Assembly: GCA_030916835.1 (NCBI GenBank)
Contig: JAUPWA010000058.1
Coordinates: 1-5,556 of the forward strand
Direction of reading: 5' to 3'
Length of the DNA stretch: 5,556 nucleotides
Source of the DNA: Patescibacteria group bacterium
GTDB taxonomy: Bacteria > Patescibacteriota > Minisyncoccia > Phycocordibacterales > SBAW01
Part shown: in pieces, positions 1 through 5,301 of the stretch
Layout: each line of letters begins with the position of its first letter
Position numbering within the stretch: position 1 is the stretch's first letter
Program-made: the position numbers and the translations under genes
The notes under the pieces: generated by a model
The model's input: only the letters and a program-made list of their open reading frames with translations
The model's database searches: none
What the model was told of the DNA's origin: nothing

Positions 1-1150
1 GTACGCCATAAAACGGTATTTCACGCTCATACGTGGCAACCAGCGTTGGTGTTTCTGGACGCGGCCCAACAAACGAAAGGTCTCCTACTAAAATATTCCA
101 CAGCTGAGGTAGCTCATCGAGCCGCCATGCACGCAGATGTCTTCCTGTCTTCGTTATCTTTAATTTGGTCGCACCATCGGGCCCATAACTCCCCTGGTCG
201 TTACCATTCATACTGCGAAACTTATACATCTTAAATACGCGCCCACCTTCTCCTACACGCGGCAGTGTCACAAATGGTGTGCCTCCATCTTCTATGTATA
301 CTGCAGCCATGATGCAGGGGAAGAGGGGCAATGAAAGGACACCGATACTGAGCGCACAGATTACATCAATGCCGCGCTTAAAAAAATCATACAGCGCATG
401 TGCGTTGCGTGAGATATTGCGCGCTATCCAACCCTCATCAATATGTGAGAGTGGAACGCGGCCAAACACCTCTTCATACAGCTCGGCGCTATCCATGAAA
501 CGTACCCGCAAGAACAGGTAGTTATAAAGCTGGGGGAAGGCGTGTGCCACACGAGCATCGCCAAGATCTGCAATAACGAAGCGCGGGTGGTGAGTGCGCA
601 TCGCTGCGCTCACCACTCCCGACAGTTGCTCTGTGGCTGGGTCAATGTGTGCCACAACCTGCGCCGGTGCACGGTGTGCATTTTTTAGAGCGGCCACAAG
701 CTCGTCGAGCTCAGCACTCTCCCCCACCACGAGCGCACGTTCAGGTTTTTGCAGCCCAAGCCAGGGGAAGATAAACGCACGCCACAAGAGCACCATCCCA
801 AACGAGACAACGAGATAGATAAAAAGGAGTGTCTTTGGCGCAATACCGAATATCGGCACAAAGAAAAAGAATATTGCCGCTAACGTTAGGTTCGCCCCCT
901 GTGCCCACAGCAGCGTGTCTGAGAGTGCGCGGCGCGCAAATACAATGGAACGACTTTCATATAACCCTGCAATGAAAAAAACCAGAACCCACACAACAAA
1001 GAGCAAGGAGAACGGGGCCAAGTGCGCAAGAAACACCTCTTGAGAAGGAAGCTCCAATACGCGCAAAAAAAGCGACAGCCACAGTGCAAACACAAAAAAG
1101 CAAATATCCCCAACAAAAAGAACAGGGGTTCGGGGGGCAAATTGTTTCAT
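1..1150 (-). CDS. Polyprenyl-phosphate sugar-1-phosphate transferase (WcaJ/PglC superfamily), C-terminus cut by window edge
   Basis: Membrane enzyme that transfers a sugar-1-phosphate from a nucleotide sugar to undecaprenyl phosphate, the first committed step of exopolysaccharide or surface-glycan synthesis. The 383 visible codons show an N-terminal membrane region (hydrophobic segments near residues 10-30, 45-63, 88-102 and 107-130), then a central cytoplasmic Rossmann-like part (about 137-235, starting RALVVGES), then the bacterial sugar transferase domain. That domain begins with FFKRGIDV (256-263) and a hydrophobic membrane hairpin (262-285), followed by FKMYKFRSM (306-314), LDELPQLWNILVGD (344-357) and FVGPRPE (360-366). 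D345-E346 match the catalytic Asp-Glu dyad known from PglC. The usual C-terminal piece with a KPGITG-like motif lies outside the window, about 80 residues by family length. The family's usual RQxRxG is TLPRVG here, so the Gln is replaced. ATG at 1150 gives a well-placed first membrane segment; no Shine-Dalgarno is seen. Divergent from a glycosyltransferase, suggesting one pathway. The sugar substrate cannot be told from sequence. Confidence 0.93.
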   Translation of the reverse strand, partial: MKQFAPRTPVLFVGDICFFVFALWLSLFLRVLELPSQEVFLAHLAPFSLLFVVWVLVFFIAGLYESRSIVFARRALSDTLLWAQGANLTLAAIFFFFVPIFGIAPKTLLFIYLVVSFGMVLLWRAFIFPWLGLQKPERALVVGESAELDELVAALKNAHRAPAQVVAHIDPATEQLSGVVSAAMRTHHPRFVIADLGDARVAHAFPQLYNYLFLRVRFMDSAELYEEVFGRVPLSHIDEGWIARNISRNAHALYDFFKRGIDVICALSIGVLSLPLFPCIMAAVYIEDGGTPFVTLPRVGEGGRVFKMYKFRSMNGNDQGSYGPDGATKLKITKTGRHLRAWRLDELPQLWNILVGDLSFVGPRPETPTLVATYEREIPFYGV

Positions 1151-1160
1151 AAGTATGTGG

Positions 1161-1191
1161 TATATACTACAACTGAACTACTAATTTTCAA
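1161..1191 (-). promoter_or_regulatory. Candidate promoter for the sugar-phosphate transferase
   Basis: On the minus strand TTGAAA (1191-1186) resembles a -35 box. Downstream are two overlapping -10 candidates: TAGTAT (1169-1164, 16-nt spacer, 4/6 to TATAAT) and TATATA (1166-1161, 19-nt spacer, 4/6). Either would start transcription only a few bases before the ATG at 1150, giving a 5' leader of about 4-7 nt. That agrees with the lack of a Shine-Dalgarno sequence. The assignment is by eye and unproven. Confidence 0.45.
1163..1168 (+). promoter_or_regulatory. Candidate -10 box for the glycosyltransferase gene
   Basis: TATACT matches the bacterial -10 consensus at 5 of 6 positions and lies 31 bp before the ATG at 1200, predicting a leader of about 25 nt. 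No good -35 is present; TTGTTT at 1142-1147 leaves only a 15-nt spacer. The hexamer lies partly in the perfect palindrome GTATATAC (1160-1167), so the same DNA can present a -10 on both strands. Confidence 0.4.
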
Positions 1192-1199
1192 GTTACAAG

Positions 1200-2345
1200 A
1201 TGAAAAAAGTCTTATTTGTCATAACAAAATCCAACTGGGGCGGGGCCCAGCGTTATGTGTACAACCTAGCGACAAGCTTGCCAAAAGAGCAGTTTGATGT
1301 TGTAGTAGCTTTTGGCGGGACTGGCGCAGCGCACACGAGCCCAGGAGAGTTACAGGCAAAACTCCACGCAGCGGGTATACGCACCATCGAAGTAGCCACC
1401 TTTGCTCGTAACGTATCCTTTGGCAATGACCTAAAATCTGTTTTTATACTACGCGACATTTTTAAGGCTGAAAAACCTGATGTAGTGCACCTTAATTCCT
1501 CCAAAGCAGGCGGGGTGGGTGCACTCGCCGCCCGCCTTGCCAGTGTAGGAAGTATTGTCTTTACCTCACATGGTCTGGCTTGGGACGAGGACAGGAACCC
1601 ACTTGCCACCTTGCTTATATATATCTTCTCACAGTTAACTTTTTTACTGTGCCACCGGGTCATACTTATTTCAAAAGATAACTACGCACGGGCGCGCACC
1701 ATCTTTGGGGGAGCAAAATATGTATTCATCCCCAACGGCATACCCGAGCTCACCTTCCAAACACGGGGTGGTGCACGAAGCGAGCTTCAACTGCGTGCAG
1801 AACTTCCACCCGACAGCGGCGCAGATTTTTGGATAGGCACCATCGCAGAGCTAACCCGCAATAAAGGGCTCTCCTATCTCATCGAAGCAGCAAAACTACT
1901 TACTCAGCAACAAAAGAAATTCCATCTCTTCATTATTGGAGCTGGTGAGGAAGAGGCTGCGCTCAAAGCTCAAACAGCTGAGACTCATGTAGAAGAGCGC
2001 GTCCACTTTCTTGGGTTTGTGTCCGACGCGTATCGCTTTACCAAAGGCTTCGATTGTTTTGTCCTTTCATCGGTCAAAGAAGGTTTGCCAACGGTGCTCC
2101 TTGAGGCGGGTCAGGCTGGAGTTCCTGTCGTAGCCACCAACATTCCCGGGGCTCGAGACATTATTGATGACAACATCAGTGGTCTTTTAGCCAAACCAAA
2201 AAGCCCGAAAGCTTTGGCAAAAAAACTGGCCCTCCTCATGGATAACCCGAGCCGATACTCAACGCTCGGGCAGCATCTACACCATACGGTCACAAGCCGC
2301 TTTTCGCTTGAGCATATGGTGAGTGAGACTACAAAGCTCTATTAG
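1200..2345 (+). CDS. Family-4 GT-B glycosyltransferase
   Basis: A 381-residue retaining glycosyltransferase that would move a sugar from a nucleotide donor to a lipid-linked or other glycan acceptor at the cytoplasmic face of the membrane. The N-terminal acceptor half begins VLFVITKSNWGGAQRYV (4-20), with the glycine-rich loop typical of the family, followed by PDVVHLNSSKAGGVGALAA (93-111) and FTSHG (121-125). The linker carries FIPNGI (176-181). The donor half starts at IGTIAELTRNKGL (212-224) and contains FHLFIIGAGEE (241-251) and VHFLGFVSD (268-276). It also has the EX7E signature: E294 and E302 in KEGLPTVLLEA. The protein ends just after the usual C-terminal helix, so it looks complete. 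An in-frame stop at 1182-1184 makes ATG 1200 the first possible ATG. No Shine-Dalgarno is visible. It is divergent from the lipid-carrier sugar transferase, which suggests a shared glycan pathway (inference). Donor, acceptor and linkage cannot be predicted. Confidence 0.93.
   Translation: MKKVLFVITKSNWGGAQRYVYNLATSLPKEQFDVVVAFGGTGAAHTSPGELQAKLHAAGIRTIEVATFARNVSFGNDLKSVFILRDIFKAEKPDVVHLNSSKAGGVGALAARLASVGSIVFTSHGLAWDEDRNPLATLLIYIFSQLTFLLCHRVILISKDNYARARTIFGGAKYVFIPNGIPELTFQTRGGARSELQLRAELPPDSGADFWIGTIAELTRNKGLSYLIEAAKLLTQQQKKFHLFIIGAGEEEAALKAQTAETHVEERVHFLGFVSDAYRFTKGFDCFVLSSVKEGLPTVLLEAGQAGVPVVATNIPGARDIIDDNISGLLAKPKSPKALAKKLALLMDNPSRYSTLGQHLHHTVTSRFSLEHMVSETTKLY
2246..2270. repeat. Perfect 7-bp inverted repeat in the 3' end of the glycosyltransferase gene
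   Basis: CCCGAGC (2246-2252) and GCTCGGG (2264-2270) are perfect inverted repeats around an 11-nt loop. The DNA encodes residues about 349-357 of the glycosyltransferase. On the minus strand the hairpin would form 72-96 nt past the stop of the convergent gene, so it could slow or end that transcript, but no T-run follows it on either strand. The arms are real; a function is speculative. Confidence 0.4.
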
Positions 2346-2959
2346 CGGGTATAGAACGACTTCGTGATCGCGTTTGCCACTGCTTGAGTCTGCGCGTTTG
2401 AGTACTCAAACTGGAGTTCATACGAGTTGCCTCCTGCTGCAAAGAGTTGATCTATTTTCGTAAAACCAGATTGTGCGTCAGTAATATGACGCTGGCTCGA
2501 TACAACACCCGCGACCGTCGTCTTTGAGGTAACAATTTTTTGCTGTGCAGGACTCGTGTCCGCTATCAACTGGTTAACGGCGATATATCCATACAAGATA
2601 TGGTTGGTACCCTGTATCGAGTACACGCCAAGCTTGAGGGTTTGTGTGTTGCTAGCGGTGTAGGTTGGCGCCAACTCTTGGCTAATGGTTAGATTCGCGG
2701 GATAGGAAAAACCAAACCGCAACTGTTCGTTATAATACTGCTTTTGTGTTGCAGTTGAGGCTGGCTTCTTTGTGCCACTGATGGCAGGTTTTGCCACTGG
2801 TTTTGTTGTTGATTGAGTTGGGTTCGTGGTGCTCGCTGTAGGACTTAGTATTTCCGTAACAACAACTGGTTCTTTGTGCATCATCCACCACAACCCAGCT
2901 GCTATAAGCACCAGAGCAATACTAAGGACACCTGTGCGTACTGTTGCAAAATTTTTCAT
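2342..2959 (-). CDS. Membrane-anchored extracytoplasmic protein with a PsbP/Mog1-like domain
   Basis: A 205-residue protein of unknown function. Residues 9-26 form one hydrophobic anchor followed by WWMMHKEP; there is no lipobox cysteine, so it is an N-terminal membrane anchor rather than a lipoprotein. Residues about 38-74 are a Ser/Thr/Pro/Ala/Lys-rich linker, as expected for a spacer crossing the envelope. The folded part (75-205) starts YYNEQLRFGFSYPANL (75-90) and continues with short beta-rich stretches such as KLGVYSI and YGYIAVNQ. It ends with a strand-plus-helix pattern, SYELQFEY (179-186) then ANAITKSFYTR. The FxFxYP start and the late 'YELQFEY...I..SF' pattern resemble PsbP/Mog1-like domains, many of which have no assigned role in bacteria; this match is by eye. 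It is the last gene of the rodA cluster, 21 bp after rodA, and may have its own start signal. Its TAA stop overlaps the TAG of the convergent glycosyltransferase. Confidence 0.8.
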   Translation of the reverse strand: MKNFATVRTGVLSIALVLIAAGLWWMMHKEPVVVTEILSPTASTTNPTQSTTKPVAKPAISGTKKPASTATQKQYYNEQLRFGFSYPANLTISQELAPTYTASNTQTLKLGVYSIQGTNHILYGYIAVNQLIADTSPAQQKIVTSKTTVAGVVSSQRHITDAQSGFTKIDQLFAAGGNSYELQFEYSNAQTQAVANAITKSFYTR

Positions 2960-2965
2960 ACCATT

Positions 2966-2971
2966 ATTAAA
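2966..2971 (-). promoter_or_regulatory. Candidate -10 box placed for a leaderless start of the PsbP-like gene
   Basis: TTTAAT on the minus strand matches TATAAT at 5 of 6 positions and ends exactly 6 nt before the ATG at 2959. Transcription would then begin at or next to the A of the start codon. No -35 box lies at 16-18 nt, and there is no Shine-Dalgarno. If real, it is an internal promoter between rodA and this gene. Confidence 0.35.
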
Positions 2972-2980
2972 CCACGACTT

Positions 2981-4114
2981 TTAGTGATCATACCCACCAG
3001 AGAACTCGCGGTTGAGCGCATCGCGGTGCGCGGCGCGCGCATATGCCGCCATACCCGAGACCATGCCAAGTGCCAAAAATTCAGCAAGCAGGTGTGAACC
3101 ACCATAACTCATAAACGGCACAGTGGTACCGGTCACCGGCAACACCCCTAGGTTAATACCCACATGCAGCACAAAGTGAGCTGCCAAATAACTCAATATG
3201 CCGATAGTAAACAGCGTTTCAAAGTTGGATGCACCGCGAGGCGCAAGCGAGAGTAGCCGCCAAAAGATGATTCCGTACAGTAAGAACGCAAGGCAGACCC
3301 CCGCAAACCCCCACTCTTCAGCGTAGGCAGCAAAGATAAAGTCGGTTTGATACTCAGGCAAAAAACGCAGCTTCGACTGTGTCCCGTAACCTATACCCTT
3401 CCCCCACAACTCGCCAGAACCTACCGCAATAGTCGACTGATAGACATTGTAGCCCGAGCCGTAAATGTCATGGGTTGGGTGTACAAAGGTCATGATGCGC
3501 TGCCGCTGGTAGTCATGAAAACCAAAAAACCACAGACCTGCAAAACCAACCACACCAACCATAATGACCGTGAGAAGATGTTTTTGCGAAATACCAGAGA
3601 AGAGCACCATACCCAGCCAAATGAGCCCCACAATAATGGCTCCACCAAAATCAGGCTGAGCCTCTACTAATACAAACACGAGCCCCGCATACACACCTGA
3701 GACGAGTATATGTTTGAAGTTTTTTATTTCAATATGGCGTCGAGAAAAATATTTTGCAAGCAGGATAATGAGTGCGAGTTTTACAAACTCGGCCGGCTCA
3801 ATACCAAGCCCCCCTAAAGAGATCCAGCTGCGGGCGCCCTTAACCGCAGTACCAAGCATAAGAAGAAACACGAGCGGCACTATAAGCACAGCAAAAATAC
3901 TGGCCGCAACACCACTAGAGCGCAAAAAGCGCCAATCAACTTGTGAGGCACCAAAGAAAACGAGAACACTCAGAAAAATCCAGACAACCTGCTTTTCAAA
4001 CAACGGGTCGCTTGAGCCCCAGGAGTGCATCGTGAGCAGTCCAAGCCCTCCAAGCGCTAGTGCGGCGCCAAAAGAAAACCAATCGATAGTGCCTTTTCTC
4101 TGCGAGAGTTTCAC
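2981..4114 (-). CDS. rodA: RodA, SEDS-family peptidoglycan glycosyltransferase
   Basis: A 377-residue polytopic membrane enzyme that polymerises lipid II into glycan strands during wall elongation, normally with a class B penicillin-binding protein. Segments typical of the family appear in order: TIDWFSFGAALALGGLGLL (9-27, first membrane helix), KGARSWISLGGLGIEPAEF (92-110), EAQPDFGGA (151-159), GYNVYQSTIAVGSGELWGKG (221-240) and FLPEYQTDFIFAAYAEEWGF (251-270). The last conserved block is LPVTGTTVPFMSYGGSHLL (325-343). D258 in TDFIF matches the catalytic aspartate of characterised RodA proteins. LPVTG and the TDFIFA..AEEWG block favour RodA over FtsW. Length is normal for RodA. The start is GTG: an in-frame TAG lies three codons upstream, and the next ATG (residue 29) would remove the first helix. 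The AGAGAG tract abutting the GTG is too close to be a normal Shine-Dalgarno. It lies 13 bp after the Cys-rich gene, so the two are probably co-transcribed. No PBP2 gene is adjacent. Confidence 0.95.
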   Translation of the reverse strand: MKLSQRKGTIDWFSFGAALALGGLGLLTMHSWGSSDPLFEKQVVWIFLSVLVFFGASQVDWRFLRSSGVAASIFAVLIVPLVFLLMLGTAVKGARSWISLGGLGIEPAEFVKLALIILLAKYFSRRHIEIKNFKHILVSGVYAGLVFVLVEAQPDFGGAIIVGLIWLGMVLFSGISQKHLLTVIMVGVVGFAGLWFFGFHDYQRQRIMTFVHPTHDIYGSGYNVYQSTIAVGSGELWGKGIGYGTQSKLRFLPEYQTDFIFAAYAEEWGFAGVCLAFLLYGIIFWRLLSLAPRGASNFETLFTIGILSYLAAHFVLHVGINLGVLPVTGTTVPFMSYGGSHLLAEFLALGMVSGMAAYARAAHRDALNREFSGGYDH

Positions 4115-4127
4115 CTCTCTACTCTAC

Positions 4128-4892
4128 CTAAAATGATGGCAGAAGGGTAATTTCTGTGCGCGCAACATGTAGATTAGACATGGGCCACGTAAAGGTGACC
4201 TCTTCAGTTGCTTTGTGCGCTATAGCAGGTACCACACTCTTTGACGCTGCGCGAGCAACCCCTTGCGTATCGTAGAGAATAGCAACAAGCGTAACATTTG
4301 TTGCGTCAGAGATACCTGTATTATCTATCGTTACATCGAGGCGTGAGCCATCAGGTGAGAGTTGCTGCCGAGAAACTCGCAGCATTGGTATCGAGCCGGG
4401 GAGCGCCTTGCTCCACACCGGTTGCGTCTTGCTGTTAAACGAAAACTCTGTATGTGCGACGATACGATTTCCCACATCAACGGTCGGCTCAACAATAGGA
4501 ATGGTCTGCACTGGCGGCAAATCTGCAGTGCCCCGCTTTTCTATAATGAGCTTATTGTCCGCATCATATAACTGAAAGATATACTCAACCCCCTTAGCGC
4601 CAGCGCTTGGGTTGGGGTTTTCAATGTATGCAGTAAGTGTGTATATATTAGACGCACCATTTTGAAACGCACGTGCCCACAGCACGCGAGGTGCACCCGC
4701 AAGCTGTGTACACACGAGCGTACACGAGCCACCACAATCTATCCCCTGCTCAGTGCCATTTTGTTTTTTATCAAAACAGGTTGGTGGCGCATTAAAAAAC
4801 TGTAGCCACACAAACGTGACACCCACTATAGAAATTACGAGGGTTGTCACTGCATATATAACTCTCCTGCGCCCACTCCACGACAATTGCAT
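4128..4892 (-). CDS. Membrane-anchored protein with a Cys-rich 'DCGG' motif and Ig-like regions, function unknown
   Basis: A 254-residue protein I cannot assign to a named family. Residues 1-10 are basic (RRR at 8-10), followed by one hydrophobic helix (about 11-31), placing the rest outside the cytoplasm. Immediately outside the membrane is a compact motif, PTCFDKKQNGTEQGIDCGG (37-55), with cysteines at 39, 53, 57 and 61; these are the only cysteines in the protein. Similar C-x-D-x(3)-N-G-x-E-x-G-x-D-C-G-G segments occur in surface proteins of diverse organisms (from memory). The Asp/Asn/Glu spacing could bind a metal such as calcium, which is inference. Residues about 66-165 and 167-254 look like two beta-sandwich (Ig-like) regions, with IYTLTAYIENPNP, VEYIFQLYDADNKLI and LDVTIDNTGISDATNVTLVA as strand-rich stretches. 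ATG 4892 is the first possible start after an in-frame TAA at 4922-4920. It heads the rodA cluster, so a role in the envelope is plausible but unproven. Confidence 0.85.
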   Translation of the reverse strand: MQLSWSGRRRVIYAVTTLVISIVGVTFVWLQFFNAPPTCFDKKQNGTEQGIDCGGSCTLVCTQLAGAPRVLWARAFQNGASNIYTLTAYIENPNPSAGAKGVEYIFQLYDADNKLIIEKRGTADLPPVQTIPIVEPTVDVGNRIVAHTEFSFNSKTQPVWSKALPGSIPMLRVSRQQLSPDGSRLDVTIDNTGISDATNVTLVAILYDTQGVARAASKSVVPAIAHKATEEVTFTWPMSNLHVARTEITLLPSF

Positions 4893-4898
4893 GGCTCT

Positions 4899-4904
4899 AT
4901 TGTA
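4899..4904 (-). promoter_or_regulatory. Candidate -10 box placed for a leaderless start of the rodA cluster
   Basis: TACAAT on the minus strand matches TATAAT at 5 of 6 positions. It is followed by exactly six bases (AGAGCC) and then the ATG at 4892, so transcription would start at the start codon itself. The stretch upstream is A/T-rich but has no recognisable -35 at 16-18 nt. The alternative source of transcript is read-through from the rRNA operon just upstream. Confidence 0.45.
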
Positions 4905-4930
4905 CCGCTTTTTTAAATTTTAGACCCTCT

Positions 4931-5046
4931 GTTCTGGCGGCTAGCTACTCTCCCAGCCGGTAAAGGCTAGTACCATCGCCGCGAGCGAGCTTAACTTCCG
5001 TGTTCGGAATGAGAACGGGTGTGTCCCCGCCGCCAAACCACCAAAA
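4931..5046 (-). rRNA. rrf: 5S ribosomal RNA
   Basis: About 116 nt, full length. Read on the minus strand it starts UUUUGGUGG and ends CCGCCAGAAC, and these ends form a 9-bp helix I. Helix II is GCGGCGGG paired with CUCGCUCGC around a bulged U. The conserved core CCGAACACGGAAGUUAAGC maps to 5007-4989, and GAUGGUACU and GGGAGAGUAG follow in the expected order. Together these fix strand and identity. The exact ends are estimated from helix I. It lies 255 nt after 23S rRNA and 38 nt before the start codon of the next gene on the same strand. No terminator hairpin with a U-run is visible after it. Confidence 0.95.
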
Positions 5047-5142
5047 CACAAGGTCCAACATATCGCGAGCTTCATAGAAGAGAGGAGGGACTCTCCATTA
5101 GGGGATCTCTCCAAGCCTTACAGGCTTTCAGAATGGATGGTG

Positions 5143-5168
5143 CTGAGAGCCATTCGGCTTAATCTCAG
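5143..5168 (-). other. Spacer hairpin with a tetraloop and one-sided bulge
   Basis: In the rRNA sense, CUGAG and CUCAG pair as the outer stem, AGCC and GGCU as the inner stem, with a GAAU loop and a one-sided AUUA bulge (9 bp in all). The segment 5150-5155 (CCATTC on the plus strand) can instead pair with GAATGG at 5131-5136. Two mutually exclusive folds are therefore possible. Confidence 0.45.
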
Positions 5169-5252
5169 TGTTCACCTTTCACCCTCCTCAACGAAACTCA
5201 CGATTGGTAAAAATATTCTGTATGAAACAGCAAATTATTGCGGTTCCTAAAC

Positions 5253-5290
5253 GCGTCTTGCTGTGGCCATTTCTGGCACAGTAAAGACAC
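5253..5290 (-). other. Long GNRA-capped hairpin in the rRNA spacer, about 12 nt after 23S
   Basis: In the rRNA sense, GUGUCUU (5290-5284) pairs with AAGACGC (5259-5253), including one G-U. CUGUG (5281-5277) pairs with CACAG (5265-5261), and CCA pairs with UGG around a GAAA tetraloop (5273-5270). Interruptions are a small UA/C internal loop and one bulged C. The total is 15 base pairs over 38 nt, much stronger than any other structure in the spacer. No U-run follows, so it is not a simple terminator. A processing or folding signal for precursor rRNA is the likeliest role (inference). Confidence 0.7.
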
Positions 5291-5301
5291 CTCCCTCACA
5301 A

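Larger units (their letters stand above)
5047..5301 (-). other. 23S-5S internal transcribed spacer, structured, no tRNA
   Basis: This 255-nt transcribed spacer of the rRNA operon contains no tRNA (no T-loop or cloverleaf arms) and no credible coding sequence. It holds a long hairpin just after 23S (5253-5290), a second hairpin at 5143-5168, and a small stem AAGCC/GGCTT (5113-5117 with 5123-5127). It also holds short direct repeats: CTCTCC at 5091-5096 and 5107-5112, and TTCACC at 5171-5176 and 5178-5183. Such spacers are normally removed by RNase cuts during rRNA maturation. Its length is above what is common for 23S-5S spacers. Confidence 0.75.

Noticed and set aside
886..1140. 84-residue minus-strand open frame and several plus-strand frames within 1-1150
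   Set aside because: They overlap the sugar-phosphate transferase, whose frame carries the family motifs end to end; the others are shadow frames with Cys/Arg- or Ser-rich composition.
1253..1663. 136-residue minus-strand open frame opposite the glycosyltransferase
   Set aside because: It is antisense to well-conserved glycosyltransferase motifs and has no recognisable domain.
2191..2227. GCCAAA...TTTGGC inverted repeat next to an A/T run, considered as a terminator
   Set aside because: For the minus strand the T-run comes before the stem rather than after it, and the stem is A/T-rich. It lies in a Lys-rich coding stretch that explains the A-run.
2961..2969. Minimal upstream open frame (ATG GTA TGA) overlapping the PsbP-like start
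   Set aside because: Two codons long and likely to occur by chance; the proposed transcript start would exclude it from the mRNA.
3714..4136. 140-residue plus-strand open frame opposite rodA
   Set aside because: Lies antisense to the first RodA helices; composition is that of a reverse-complemented membrane protein.
5029..5037. Alternative 5S 5' end using UUUGGCGGC as the helix I strand
   Set aside because: Alignment with the Bacillus-type 5S pattern puts UUUUGGUGG (5046-5038) in helix I and the GCGGCGGG stretch in helix II, giving the normal length of about 116 nt.
5281..5290. boxA-like string UGUCUUUA in the rRNA spacer
   Set aside because: It lacks one base of the boxA consensus and is largely buried in the hairpin stem, so an antitermination role is not supported.
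5047..5301. Possible tRNA in the 23S-5S spacer
   Set aside because: No GGTTCGA-type T-loop, anticodon arm or acceptor stem found on either strand.
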